Below are positions 34,928 to 44,991 of a stretch of DNA of 64,000 bases, piece after piece. How positions within the stretch are numbered: the first letter of the stretch is position 1; every line of letters begins with the position of its first letter. The notes under the pieces were generated by a model. That model worked only from the letters and a program-made list of their open reading frames with translations, was not told the DNA's origin and searched no databases. The position numbers and the translations under genes were made by a program. The DNA comes from Halorientalis regularis (lineage in GTDB: Archaea; Halobacteriota; Halobacteria; Halobacteriales; Haloarculaceae): positions 62,001 to 126,000 of the forward strand of contig NZ_JALJCL010000007.1 of NCBI RefSeq assembly GCF_023698535.1, given 5' to 3'.

Positions 34928-36199
34928 ATGAATACGTCGCGGCGACGGTTTCTCGCCGGACTCGGAGTGACCGTCGGTCTCACCGGCTGTTCGGGTAATC
35001 CCTTCGAGGGCACACCGACGCCGACGTCGGCGTCACTCTCGCCGGATCGACAGTTCGGATACACACACGTTCAGCCCTCCGGCAACCGTGTCCTCGACGG
35101 GGCCGGGTCGGTCTGGGAGACCGATCCAGTCACCGTCGACACGGTCGTTCGCCCGCGGTGGATCGTCGCCCTCCCCGGCGAAGCCGGCAGTCTCTGGACC
35201 GTCGTCGGCGACGGCGGTGACGCCACGACCTACCGGGTCGCGGACGGCGAGGCGACCGAGCTGCAGTCCCACCGTGCGTTGGCCGCGGGTTCGCCGCCGC
35301 TCTCGTACTCGGTCGACGGGGGACCATCGCTGGTGCGGGGCGGCGTAACAGCGACTCGGACCCATCCCGTGCCGACGGACAAGGGCGTGCTGTCAATCGC
35401 TGACGATGGGGACCTCGTCTTGCGGCGAGAATCGGAGACGCGACGGTTTTCGGTCGACGCCCTCCGGGACGGCCGTATCGTCCACGTTACCGGGAGCACG
35501 TACGCCCTGTTGGGCGACGTGACGACCCGGTACGGGCACGCGGCCCTCGGCAACCGGCGCGAAGGCGGCAGTCTCGTCCTCTTCGACGCGTCGGGCCCTG
35601 AAGTCACGGTCCGGACATCCGTCGGTCCGCCGGACGTGATCGAGGGGCTCGCACCGATCGCGGCCGACCTCGACGGTGACGGGCAACGCGAGTTGCTCGT
35701 GACCGTCGCCAACGGCGACGACGGGGCGCGGATCGCGGTGTACGGACAGGACGGTCGCCGACGTGCCACCGGGCCGATCTACGGTCCCGGTTGGCGACAT
35801 CAACTTGCGGTCGCGCCCTTCGGCGGCGGCCGGCTCGAACTGGCGGTCACACGGAAGCCACACGTCGATCACGTCGTCGAGTTCTACCGACTGGAGGACG
35901 ACTCACTCTCCGTGGTCGCGGACTACCCCAACGTGCAGACACACACCTACGGCTCGTACAATACAGACCAGGCCCTGGCCGGGGACTTCGACGACGACGG
36001 CACGGTCGAACTGCTCGTGCCCATCGTCGGGCAGGACGTGCTCCTCGGCCTGGAGCGGACTGACACTGGGGCCGTGACCGACTGGACGCAGTCCCTCGAC
36101 GCACCGCTCACCGCGAACCTCGCGGGCGTCACGCTCGCCGACGGACGGATTGCCGTCGGCACTGGCACGGACCGCGGACTCAGCGTCTGGCAGGGCTGA
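34928..36199 (+). CDS. Tat-exported lipoprotein with FG-GAP/VCBS-like repeats
   Basis: A 423-residue protein with a Tat signal (SRRRFLAGLG, residues 4-13) and lipobox LTGC (C21), so it should be folded before export and lipid-anchored outside. The body is beta-propeller-like, with repeated DLDGDGQRELLV and DFDDDGTVELLV motifs that bind calcium in FG-GAP/VCBS proteins. A TATA-like TCTTATTG lies about 27 nt before the ATG. The surface function is unknown. Confidence 0.8.
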   Translation: MNTSRRRFLAGLGVTVGLTGCSGNPFEGTPTPTSASLSPDRQFGYTHVQPSGNRVLDGAGSVWETDPVTVDTVVRPRWIVALPGEAGSLWTVVGDGGDATTYRVADGEATELQSHRALAAGSPPLSYSVDGGPSLVRGGVTATRTHPVPTDKGVLSIADDGDLVLRRESETRRFSVDALRDGRIVHVTGSTYALLGDVTTRYGHAALGNRREGGSLVLFDASGPEVTVRTSVGPPDVIEGLAPIAADLDGDGQRELLVTVANGDDGARIAVYGQDGRRRATGPIYGPGWRHQLAVAPFGGGRLELAVTRKPHVDHVVEFYRLEDDSLSVVADYPNVQTHTYGSYNTDQALAGDFDDDGTVELLVPIVGQDVLLGLERTDTGAVTDWTQSLDAPLTANLAGVTLADGRIAVGTGTDRGLSVWQG

Positions 36200-36267
36200 G
36201 CCAGGAGCGCGCGCCATGATGACAGGTCGACGGCAACTCTTCACCCACGCCCGACGTTGGGAGTCGT

Positions 36268-36795
36268 ATGATCGACATCGTATCGGTGGTGGGGTGGGTA
36301 CTCCTCCAGTTCGGAGACGTGGGCAGTGGACCGGGTGTGAACGTGAACGTCGACCCGGCGGCCGGGGTGGCCTCCAGCGCGCTCGGCGCGTTCGTCCTGA
36401 CGGTCGTCGTCGGGGCGATCATGGTCGCTATCGCACCGAAGTACACGGAATCCAAGATGGACACCCTCGGCGATGAACCGGTCGGGTCGTTCGTTTATGG
36501 CGTGCTCATGCTCGTACTCTCGGTGATCCTGTTCGTCGCGCTGTTGTTCTCGCTGATCGGGATTCCCGTTGCCATCGTGTTGTTCTTCGCTTTGCTCCTG
36601 GTGTGGGGCGTCGGTTCGGCCATCGCCTTCCTCACCATCGCGACGCGGCTGATCGAGGCCGACGACGGCTGGCTGAAACCACTGCTGGTCGCGGGCGCAC
36701 TGAACGGTGGCCTGACGCTGACCGGGATCGGCGGCCTGGTGGCCTTCTGCATCGGCGCTGCGGGTTTCGGCGCGATCCTCCGGGACTGTCTCTGA
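36268..36795 (+). CDS. small polytopic membrane protein
   Basis: A 175-residue protein with four to five hydrophobic segments: one near 37-55, a long pair (YGVLMLVLSVILFVALLFSLI and the following stretch) and a C-terminal one. Its IGIPVAIVLFFALLLVWGVG pattern occurs in several uncharacterised archaeal membrane proteins. No enzyme motif is seen. Confidence 0.65.
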   Translation: MIDIVSVVGWVLLQFGDVGSGPGVNVNVDPAAGVASSALGAFVLTVVVGAIMVAIAPKYTESKMDTLGDEPVGSFVYGVLMLVLSVILFVALLFSLIGIPVAIVLFFALLLVWGVGSAIAFLTIATRLIEADDGWLKPLLVAGALNGGLTLTGIGGLVAFCIGAAGFGAILRDCL

Positions 36796-36837
36796 GACCA
36801 CCCCGAGAGTTATGCCGGTTCCGCCCGCCAGAGAGGT

Positions 36838-37563
36838 ATGGCCGCGATACAGCTTCTCCGACACGCCACGCTCCTGTTCGACCTCGACGACACGACGTTC
36901 CTCGTGGACCCGATGCTGAGCGAACCCGGCGGGATTCCGCCGATCCCGAACTCGCCAAACGACCGCGAGAATCCGCGCGTCGATTTGCCCGACGTGGACC
37001 TGACGTACGACGCCGTCCTCGTCACCCACCGCCACCGCGACCACTTCGACGACGCGGCGGCCGACCAGCTCCCCGCCGACGTTCCGATCCTCTGTCAGCC
37101 CGAGGAGGCCGAAGAATTTCGTGAAGACGGATTCACGGACGTGCGAGCGGTCGAGAGTACAATCGCCTTCGAGGGCACCGACGTGACACGGACGCCCGCC
37201 CGGCACGGCCACGGGGAGCTGGCCGAGCAGATGGGGCCGTCGTCGGGCTACATCCTCGACGGCTCGCAGACGATCTACCTCGCGGGCGATACGGTGTGGT
37301 ACGAGGCCGTATCCGAGACCGTCGACGCCCACGACCCGGACGCGGTAATCGTCAACGCCGGGGCGGCACAGTTCGTCGAGGGCGAGCCGATCACGATGAC
37401 ACCGGAAGAGGTCGGTTCGGTCCGGGAGACGGTCGCCGACGACGTACCGGTGATCGCGGACCACATGGAGGCGATCAACCACTGTCTCGCGACGCGGGCG
37501 GACCTGGCGGCGGCGGTCGACGGGGTTGCGATCCCGGACGATGGCGAACGGATCGAGCTGTGA
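36838..37563 (+). CDS. MBL-fold metal-dependent hydrolase
   Basis: A 241-residue metallo-beta-lactamase-fold protein of the UlaG/UPF0173-like group. The zinc motif is THRHRDHF (HRHRDH), with RHGHGELAEQMGPSSGYIL and YLAGDTVWY supplying later ligands, and a C-terminal ADHMEAINH. It is distinct from the MBL gene at 2639. The substrate is unknown. Confidence 0.8.
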   Translation: MAAIQLLRHATLLFDLDDTTFLVDPMLSEPGGIPPIPNSPNDRENPRVDLPDVDLTYDAVLVTHRHRDHFDDAAADQLPADVPILCQPEEAEEFREDGFTDVRAVESTIAFEGTDVTRTPARHGHGELAEQMGPSSGYILDGSQTIYLAGDTVWYEAVSETVDAHDPDAVIVNAGAAQFVEGEPITMTPEEVGSVRETVADDVPVIADHMEAINHCLATRADLAAAVDGVAIPDDGERIEL

Positions 37564-37614
37564 GCGGAGACGGAACGGCGGAGTTTTGAGGCGGCGCGCC
37601 GGAGTCACGACAAA

Positions 37615-39330
37615 ATGGACGACGAGGTACGCGAGCGAGTGAAAGAGGAGGCAGAGAAAAACGCCCTCTTCAATGCCCTGAAACACGACAGCGACCCGCA
37701 GGTCGGTGCGATCATGGGGCCGCTGATGGGCGAGAACCCCGAGTTCCGCGAGCACGGCGACGAGATCCCCGAGGTGATCGGACCGGTGGTCGGCCAGATC
37801 GGGAGTATGTCGACCGCGGAGCGCCGCGACCGCCTCGAAGAACTCGATCCGGACCTCGTGGCCGAACTCGACGCCGAGGACGAGGCGGACGAACACGACC
37901 TGCCGGACCTCCCGAACGCCGACGACTACGACGATATCAGGCTCCGGGCCGCTCCGAACCCGAACGGTCCCTGGCACCTGGGCCACGCCCGCATGCCCTC
38001 CGTCATCGGCACGTACAAGGAGCGCTACGACGGGGCCTTCGTCGTCCGGTTCGACGACACGGACCCCGAGACGAAGCGGCCCGATCTGGACGCCTACGAC
38101 GAGATCCTCGACGCCATCGAGTATCTCGGCTTCGAGCCAGACGAGGTGATCCGGGCCAGCGACCGACTGGAGACCTACTACGACCACGCCAGGGAGTTGA
38201 TCGATCTCGGGGGTGCCTACACCTGTTCCTGTCCCCAGGGCGAGTTCTCCGACATGAAAAATTCCGGCGAGGCCTGCCCGCACCGGGACAAAGACCCCGA
38301 GACCACTCGCGAGGAGTTCGAGGCCATGATGGACGGCGAGTACTCGGCGGGCGAGAAGGTCCTGCGGGTGAAAACCGACATCGAACACAAGAACCCCGCG
38401 CTCCGGGACTGGGTGGCCTTCCGGATGATCGACACCCCACATCCGCGCGAGGAAGCCAGCGAGTACCGGTGCTGGCCGATGCTGGACTTCCAGAGCGGGA
38501 TCGACGACCACCTCACCGGCATCAGCCACATCATCCGCGGGATCGACCTGCAGGACTCGGCCAAGCGCCAGCGGTTCGTCTACGACTACTTCGACTGGGA
38601 GTACCCCGAAGTGATCCACTGGGGCCACGTGCAGGTCGACGCCTACGACGTGTCGATGAGCACGTCGACGATCAAAGAGCAGATCGAAGCCGGCGAACTC
38701 GACGGCTGGGACGACCCGCGGGCACCGACACTGGCAAGTCTCCGGCGACGGGGCATCCGGGGGCAGGCCATCGTCGACGCGATGGTCGGACTCGGGACCT
38801 CGACCTCGAACGTCGACCTGGCGATGTCGTCGATCTACGCGAACAACCGCGACATGATCGACGAGGACACCGACCGTGCGTTCCTCGTTCGGGACGGCGA
38901 GCGGTTCGTCGTCGAGGGCGGTCCGGACGCGGGCCATCCGCCGGTCCACCCCAACCACGAGGACCGCGGCGAGCGCGACATTCCCGTGGACGAGGCGGTC
39001 CTGCTGGAACCCGACGACGCGCCGGCCGACGGCGAACGTGTCTGGTTGAAGGGCTACGGGCCGGTCCGTCGCGAGGGTGACGCACTCGAATTCACCGACG
39101 ACGACATCGACGTGGTGCGGGACGGCGACGTGGACGTGATCCACTGGGTGCCCGCCGACGAGAGCCAGCCCCTCCGCCTGCGGACGATGGACGGCGACGT
39201 GTCGGGACACGCGGAACCCGGCATCACCGACTACGACCCTGACGCGATGGTCCAGTTCGAGCGGATCGGGTTCGCGCGGATCGACCGACACGAGGACGAC
39301 GAGACCGTGGCGTACTACGCACACCAGTAG
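37615..39330 (+). CDS. gltX: glutamate--tRNA ligase, archaeal type
   Basis: A 571-residue class I synthetase of the archaeal/eukaryotic GlxRS type. An N-terminal helical domain covers about residues 1-100. RAAPNPNGPWHLGHAR carries the HIGH motif as HLGH, and VSMSTSTIKEQIEAGE holds the KMSKS-equivalent loop as MSTS. A C-terminal beta-barrel binds the anticodon. In archaea this enzyme also charges tRNA-Gln with glutamate for later amidation. Confidence 0.94.
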   Translation: MDDEVRERVKEEAEKNALFNALKHDSDPQVGAIMGPLMGENPEFREHGDEIPEVIGPVVGQIGSMSTAERRDRLEELDPDLVAELDAEDEADEHDLPDLPNADDYDDIRLRAAPNPNGPWHLGHARMPSVIGTYKERYDGAFVVRFDDTDPETKRPDLDAYDEILDAIEYLGFEPDEVIRASDRLETYYDHARELIDLGGAYTCSCPQGEFSDMKNSGEACPHRDKDPETTREEFEAMMDGEYSAGEKVLRVKTDIEHKNPALRDWVAFRMIDTPHPREEASEYRCWPMLDFQSGIDDHLTGISHIIRGIDLQDSAKRQRFVYDYFDWEYPEVIHWGHVQVDAYDVSMSTSTIKEQIEAGELDGWDDPRAPTLASLRRRGIRGQAIVDAMVGLGTSTSNVDLAMSSIYANNRDMIDEDTDRAFLVRDGERFVVEGGPDAGHPPVHPNHEDRGERDIPVDEAVLLEPDDAPADGERVWLKGYGPVRREGDALEFTDDDIDVVRDGDVDVIHWVPADESQPLRLRTMDGDVSGHAEPGITDYDPDAMVQFERIGFARIDRHEDDETVAYYAHQ

Positions 39331-39376
39331 CGTTCGGTCCAAGCTTTAAGTACTTCCCCGGCGGAGGTGAGGATAG

Positions 39377-39712
<336 letters not shown>

Positions 39713-39883
39713 TCGACCCGCCACCCGGCCGCTGACGACTGCCGAGTGCCGACGACGCCGAATTTTCGCCCTCCCGATAGTGACCGTTACCGCTCCAGTT
39801 ACCTGTAAGCTCTTGGAAAAAGCACAATAGCAAAATACCAGGACGACAGTGGTAGTGATGTTCACCCAAATGGCGTGATACCT

Positions 39884-40738
39884 ATGCACACACTGGTACT
39901 TACGAAAGGCGTTCCGGACTTCAGGGAGGGACAGGTGTCGTTCGACGAGGACGGACACCTCGAGCGCGGGAAGACACCGACCGTGATGAACCCCAACGAC
40001 AAGCACGCGCTGGAGGCGGCACTCCAGACGAAGGTTCGTCACGGCGGCACCGTATCGCTGATGAGCATGGGCCCGCCGGGGTACAAGGAGGTCCTGCAGG
40101 AGGGGATGGCAGACGTCTACGCCGACGACCTCTATCTCCTCTCTGATCGTGAGATGGGCGCGGCCGACACGTGGGCCACGTCGATTACACTCTCGACGGG
40201 GATCGACCACCTCGACGACGAGCCCGACATCGTGTTCGCAGGCTTCAAGACCGCCGACGGAGAGACGGGCCACACCGGCCCACAGACCTGCTGGTGTCAG
40301 GACTGGCCCATCGTCACCCACGTCGTCGCACTGGACATCGACGAGGAGGAACGCACACTGCGGGCCAAACGGCTCGTCGAGGGGGACGTGGAGGAGATCG
40401 AGACCGTCGAGGCACCGCTGCCGTGTTTCGTCGTCGCCGATCCGGAGTTCGAACCCACCTACCGGAAGGCCGACCACCGGCTCCGGCACAAGGACCTCCG
40501 GGCCGAGACCCAGGAGCGAGCCGAGAACTTCGAGGACCACCTCGAAGTGTACGATCAGGAAGAGTTGAACCTCGATCCGGACTTCATCGGCCTCGACGGG
40601 TCGCCGACCATCGTGGCTGGCGTCGATCCGATCCCGAAAGCACCCTCCGAACGGGAGGCGACGATGGTCGACCCGGGCGACGAGGCGGGGATGGCATCGG
40701 TGTTCGAAGAACTCGAACCGTACGCGGAGGCTGACTGA
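39884..40738 (+). CDS. fixA: electron transfer flavoprotein beta subunit (FixA)
   Basis: A 284-residue EtfB/FixA protein. N-terminal MHTLVLTKGVPD, the core TVMNPNDKHALEAALQTK, VSLMSMGPPGYKEVL and FAGFKTADGETGHTGPQ are family motifs. It pairs with FixB to bind FAD and nucleotide. GGCGTGAT before ATG 39884 supports this start. The stop is followed after two bases by fixB. Confidence 0.92.
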   Translation: MHTLVLTKGVPDFREGQVSFDEDGHLERGKTPTVMNPNDKHALEAALQTKVRHGGTVSLMSMGPPGYKEVLQEGMADVYADDLYLLSDREMGAADTWATSITLSTGIDHLDDEPDIVFAGFKTADGETGHTGPQTCWCQDWPIVTHVVALDIDEEERTLRAKRLVEGDVEEIETVEAPLPCFVVADPEFEPTYRKADHRLRHKDLRAETQERAENFEDHLEVYDQEELNLDPDFIGLDGSPTIVAGVDPIPKAPSEREATMVDPGDEAGMASVFEELEPYAEAD

Positions 40739-40740
40739 CG

Positions 40741-42402
40741 ATGGAGATCGATCCCACCGAACACGAGATCGCCGACCTCGGACCGAAGATCAAAGACGTC
40801 GACGACGCCGACGAGTTGCGCGAGATGCTGGCGGCCGAGGAAGACGGAGAGGACCGGGTGCCAGTGAAGACGCTCATCGAGGACCGCCTCGAAACGGTCG
40901 AGGGCGAGGACGAAGAGGTCGATCCCGGCGACGCCGACCTGGACGACATGACCGTCGCCGACGTGGCGAACATGGTGCGGGACGTCGAGGACATCGCGGT
41001 CCTCGAAGACCTACTGGAGCGAGAGAAAGCGGGCCAGGACCGCAAGACCGCCAAGAGTCAGATCGAGGGTCGCATCGACACGCTCCGGGACAGTGACGAC
41101 GACGAGGACGAGGAAGTGGTCATCGAGGATCCCGAAGAGAAGTACCCGGACCTCGATCACCCGACGGCCGACAAGAAACACGTCCGGGCGCTCGAAGACG
41201 GCGACTACCGGGACATGTGGGTCTACTGTGAGACCCAGCAGGGCCAGTTGATCGACGTGTCCAGGGAGATGCTCGGGAAGGCCCGCGAGTTGATGGACGG
41301 GTACAACGACGAATATGGAGAGAGCGAGTCAGTCATCGCCGTGCTGATCGGCGACGGCGTCGGCGAGCTGGCCGAGGAGTGCATCGCCTACGGGGCCGAC
41401 CGCGTGATCTACCTCGAAGACGAACGCCTCGACCGGTTCCGACACACGCCGTACACCCGGATATTCTGTGACATGGCGCGCAACGGCGGCCATCCCTTCG
41501 GCCGCGAGGACCGGGCCGAGGACGACTGGCGCGACTACGACGAACCGCGCTACACCGTCTTCCCGGCGACGAACAACGGCCGGGACCTCTCGGCGCTGGC
41601 CCAGGCCGAATTCGACTCCGGGCTGGCCTCGGACTGCTCGGACCTGTTCATCGAACCCGCGGACATCTCCAACCCGGCGAAGACGGGCAAACCCGGCGAG
41701 ACCGTCGAGTTCCAGCGCGTGTTACACATGAAGCGCCCGGACTTCTCCGGGTTCGAGTACTCGACGATCCTCTGTCTGGACAAACCCGGTCGGGAGTTCC
41801 ACCCGCAGGGGGCCTCGGTGATTCCGGGTAGCTTCGACGTGCCGGACCCCGACCCCGAGCGCGAGGGCGAGGTGATCGAACACGAGATGCCCCTCGACGA
41901 CGACTGGTTCAAGGTCGAAGTCACCGACTACGACCAGCTAGAGGGCGGTGTCGACCTCACCGGCAACGAGGTCGTCGTCGCGCTGGGGCGAGGTATCGGG
42001 TCGGACCCGACCGAGGGGATCGAACTCGGGCTCGATCTGGTCGACCAGTTCGAGGAGGCCGACCTCGGGCTGTCACGGGGGGTCATCACGGCCTCCTACC
42101 AGTTCGCGGGCCACGTCGAGCAGTACGTGACCGAGGAACGCCAGATCGGCGAGTCCGGGCAGGAGGTCGAACCCGCCGTGTACATCGCGGCGGGTATCTC
42201 CGGGGCCGTTCAGCACAAGGTCGGCATGGACGAGTCGGACACGATCATCGCGATCAACACCGACGCCGACGCCGATATCGTGGACTTCTCGGACTACTTT
42301 ATCCAGGGCGATCTGTTCGAGATTCTGCCGGAACTGACCGACTCCCTGGAGAACGGCGAACTGGACATCCAGGCGCTGGCAGGAGGTGCATCCGATGACT
42401 GA
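40741..42402 (+). CDS. fixB: electron transfer flavoprotein alpha subunit (FixB), extended N-terminus
   Basis: A 553-residue EtfA/FixB. The EtfA body starts near residue 155 (YRDMWVYCETQQGQLIDVSREML), and the FAD-binding C-terminal domain has VVALGRGIGSDPTEGIELG, SRGVITASYQFAGHVEQYV, YIAAGISGAVQHKVGM and TIIAINTDADADI. The first 150 residues are an acidic, helical extension with two similar repeats (DADELREMLAAEE and VLEDLLEREK types), absent from ordinary EtfA. It overlaps fixC by 8 bp. Confidence 0.92.
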   Translation: MEIDPTEHEIADLGPKIKDVDDADELREMLAAEEDGEDRVPVKTLIEDRLETVEGEDEEVDPGDADLDDMTVADVANMVRDVEDIAVLEDLLEREKAGQDRKTAKSQIEGRIDTLRDSDDDEDEEVVIEDPEEKYPDLDHPTADKKHVRALEDGDYRDMWVYCETQQGQLIDVSREMLGKARELMDGYNDEYGESESVIAVLIGDGVGELAEECIAYGADRVIYLEDERLDRFRHTPYTRIFCDMARNGGHPFGREDRAEDDWRDYDEPRYTVFPATNNGRDLSALAQAEFDSGLASDCSDLFIEPADISNPAKTGKPGETVEFQRVLHMKRPDFSGFEYSTILCLDKPGREFHPQGASVIPGSFDVPDPDPEREGEVIEHEMPLDDDWFKVEVTDYDQLEGGVDLTGNEVVVALGRGIGSDPTEGIELGLDLVDQFEEADLGLSRGVITASYQFAGHVEQYVTEERQIGESGQEVEPAVYIAAGISGAVQHKVGMDESDTIIAINTDADADIVDFSDYFIQGDLFEILPELTDSLENGELDIQALAGGASDD

Positions 42403-44062
42403 CGATTACGAACACTACGAAGCCGTCGTCGTGGGGGCCGGTCCCGGCGGCGCGGCCGCGGCGGCGACGTTGGCACAGAACGGTGTGGAGACACTCGTCC
42501 TCGAACGGGGCGTCGAGTCCGGCTCGAAGAACGTCTCGGGCGGACTCATCTACGCCGAGGAATCGGCACCGTACACCATCGACGGCCTGTTCCCGAACTT
42601 CCGGACGGAAGCGAGCGAGCGACCCGTCACGGAGTACTATCTCCACAACGTGGCCGGTCGGAAGGTCAAGACAATCGACCTGACCGATCTCCACGAACAC
42701 GACACGATGTGGTCCGACGCCGTCCTGCGGCGACACATGGACTCGTGGCTCGAAGATCGGGTCCACGAGGTGACCCGCGAGACCGGCGGCGGCCTCCTGA
42801 CGGGGGTCCGCGTCGACGGCCTGCTCCGGGAGGCCGGCGAGATCGTCGGGGTCACCTGCGAGGAACTGGACCCGATCAAGGCCGACGCGATCATCGCGGC
42901 CGACGGCGTCAACTCCGAGCTGGCCAGGGACGCGGGGCTGATGGACTGGGAGGACCCCGAGGAGTGGTTCCAGGGGGTCAAGGCCATCGTCGACATGCCC
43001 GAGGGAGCCGTCGCCGAGCGGTTCGGCGTGGCCGACGACGAGGGCGTGGCCCACCTGTTCTCGGGCGACCTCTTCGAGGGGGTCCGGGGTGGGGGCTTCC
43101 TGTACACCAACGACGACTCGCTGTCCATCGGGACCGTCTTCCATCTGGACTCGCTGGTCGCGGAGGAGGCCGAGCCCCACGAACTCCTGGACGCCCTGCT
43201 CACTCATCCACTGCTGGACCAGTGGCTCCAGGGCGAGTACGAGGAACTGGAGTACGGAGCGAAACTCGTCCCGGACTCGAAGAAGGCCGCCCATCCCTCG
43301 CCCCACCGGGGCCGGCTCATGCTCGTCGGGGACGCCGCCGGGCAGATGCAGGCCCAGGGGCCGATCATCAAGGGGATGAACCACGCCGTCTCGGCGGGCG
43401 CGCTGGCCGCCGAAGCCTTCAGCGAGGCCCAGACCCGGGATCGGCCCGCGGAGGCGGGCCAGCGCTACGAGACGAAACTCCGCGACGAGGGCGTGATGAA
43501 GAAACTCCGTCCCACCCCTTACAAGATCGCGAGCGCCGTCGGCGAGAACGATGCCGTAGCATCGATGACTGACTCGCTCGTCGACTCGTCGCTCGGGAAG
43601 CTGGGCATCAAAGCGGCCGACCGGCTGGGCCTGCTCGGGCGGTCGTTCAACTCTCCGTTCGTGATGTCGGTCATGCCCGACACGCGGACGCCGTACGTGA
43701 CCGCGCCGACGGCCATCGCGGAGGCGCTCGGGACGCCCGTCCGGGCGGAAAACGACGTGGAGCCGCCGGACCTGGCCGACCGCATCGGCGACCTGACCTA
43801 CGACGTGGGCGACCCGCACATCGAGTTACAGGACAACTCCTACGAGGCCAGCGGGGCCGCCGTGGCAGCCTGTCCGGTCAGCGCGAAGGACTTCGGCGGC
43901 GGCTGTTACCGCGACGAGACGGTCAAGACCAACGGCCACGAGGAACACCTCGTAAGCCTGGACACCCAGCCCTGCGTCGAGTGTGGCACCTGTGCCATCG
44001 TCGCCGACACGGAGTGGGAACACCCTGCCGGCGGCAAGGGCGTGGAGTTCAAGCAGGGCTGA
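42395..44062 (+). CDS. fixC: FixC-FixX fusion, ETF-quinone oxidoreductase
   Basis: A 555-residue FAD protein. GAGPGGAAAAATLAQNG near the start is the dinucleotide site, and LMLVGDAAGQMQAQGPIIKGMNHA is the C-terminal FAD motif. The last 75 residues form a FixX-like ferredoxin domain with CVECGTC and the conserved tail EWEHPAGGKGVEFKQG. It should accept electrons from FixAB and reduce quinone. An AGGAGGTG site lies 7 nt before ATG 42395. Confidence 0.92.
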   Translation: MTDDYEHYEAVVVGAGPGGAAAAATLAQNGVETLVLERGVESGSKNVSGGLIYAEESAPYTIDGLFPNFRTEASERPVTEYYLHNVAGRKVKTIDLTDLHEHDTMWSDAVLRRHMDSWLEDRVHEVTRETGGGLLTGVRVDGLLREAGEIVGVTCEELDPIKADAIIAADGVNSELARDAGLMDWEDPEEWFQGVKAIVDMPEGAVAERFGVADDEGVAHLFSGDLFEGVRGGGFLYTNDDSLSIGTVFHLDSLVAEEAEPHELLDALLTHPLLDQWLQGEYEELEYGAKLVPDSKKAAHPSPHRGRLMLVGDAAGQMQAQGPIIKGMNHAVSAGALAAEAFSEAQTRDRPAEAGQRYETKLRDEGVMKKLRPTPYKIASAVGENDAVASMTDSLVDSSLGKLGIKAADRLGLLGRSFNSPFVMSVMPDTRTPYVTAPTAIAEALGTPVRAENDVEPPDLADRIGDLTYDVGDPHIELQDNSYEASGAAVAACPVSAKDFGGGCYRDETVKTNGHEEHLVSLDTQPCVECGTCAIVADTEWEHPAGGKGVEFKQG

Positions 44063-44083
44063 GGACCGCGGCACTCACGCTCG

Positions 44084-44470
44084 ATGACGGACACCGAATC
44101 GTACCACGACCGGATCGAGTCCGCCGTGGAGCGCTACCGGGCTGACCGGGACGCGTTCGACCCGCCGGATGATCCGCCGGCACCGGACCGGGCGATGGCC
44201 TACTGCCGGGAGGGGCTCGGGCCGACGGTGATGATCTACGTCGACGCCCGGGCCAACGACTGGGGGGTGCGGTTCTCCGAACGGGAGTTCGACCTGTTGC
44301 ACGAGGCGGTGAACGGCTACCTCTCGCTGTACACGGCCTGTTACGGTGTCGAGACAGAGCCCGATGCGACGGTGCGCGAGGCCGCCGAACTCCTGCTCGA
44401 CACCCACAACATCCGGGACGTGGCGGCGATGCTGACCGGCGTTCCGGAGCGCGGGACCGTCGACGACTGA
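44084..44470 (+). CDS. hypothetical acidic protein
   Basis: A 128-residue protein without membrane segments or cysteine clusters. It has a beta-strand pair (TVMIYVDARANDWGVRFSERE) and helical ends. It lies 21 bp after fixC and could share its transcript. I recognise no family. Confidence 0.6.
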   Translation: MTDTESYHDRIESAVERYRADRDAFDPPDDPPAPDRAMAYCREGLGPTVMIYVDARANDWGVRFSEREFDLLHEAVNGYLSLYTACYGVETEPDATVREAAELLLDTHNIRDVAAMLTGVPERGTVDD

Positions 44471-44556
44471 CGGCACGAGGCGGCGGTGTCGAGTCGGACC
44501 GTCGGAACGCAGACGAGATGCGAAGGATCAAAGCCCCGACAGCCACGAGCGGTGAT

Positions 44557-44961
44557 ATGTCCACCCGGAGCTACGACTTGTCGCAGGTGAAGCCGGCGCT
44601 CGTCTACGTGATGGGGACCATCTACGTGGTCGCCGGCGTGTTCCACGTCGTCGTGCCGGACCTGTTCGCCCAGATCGTTCCGCCGCAACTGCCGGCGGCC
44701 ACGGCGCTCGTCTACCTCTCGGGGATCGCCGAGATCGGCCTGGGGATCGGCGTGATGATACCCCGGACGCGTCGGATCGCGGCCTGGGGGCTGATCGCGC
44801 TGTTGCTGTCGGTCTTTCCCGCGAACGTTTACATGGCCACGTCCGGCGTCGTGATCCAGGGCGCGCCGGCGGCCATCGCCGAGCCGGGACTCGGACGCTG
44901 GGTTCGGCTCCCGTTCCAGGGGGTCCTGATCGCCTGGGCGCTGTGGTACACGTACGAGTAG
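44557..44961 (+). CDS. DoxX-like four-helix membrane protein
   Basis: A 134-residue protein with four hydrophobic segments and the DoxX/MauE-like pattern YVMGTIYVVAGVFHVVVPDLF and LSGIAEIGLGIGVMIPRTR. It resembles the DoxX protein at 13492 in size and layout but is clearly a different paralogue. An earlier in-frame ATG at 44518 would add 13 residues; the start is uncertain. Confidence 0.7.
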   Translation: MSTRSYDLSQVKPALVYVMGTIYVVAGVFHVVVPDLFAQIVPPQLPAATALVYLSGIAEIGLGIGVMIPRTRRIAAWGLIALLLSVFPANVYMATSGVVIQGAPAAIAEPGLGRWVRLPFQGVLIAWALWYTYE

Positions 44962-44991
44962 TCGATACCGTGCCGACCGCGACTGGCTTTC

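Noticed and set aside
36241-39342. Very long open frame (over 1000 codons) on the minus strand across gltX and neighbours
   Set aside because: It is antisense to gltX and the MBL gene, which have clear family motifs. High G+C content leaves few stop codons in the opposite frame, and the translation is low-complexity His/Arg/Val-rich.
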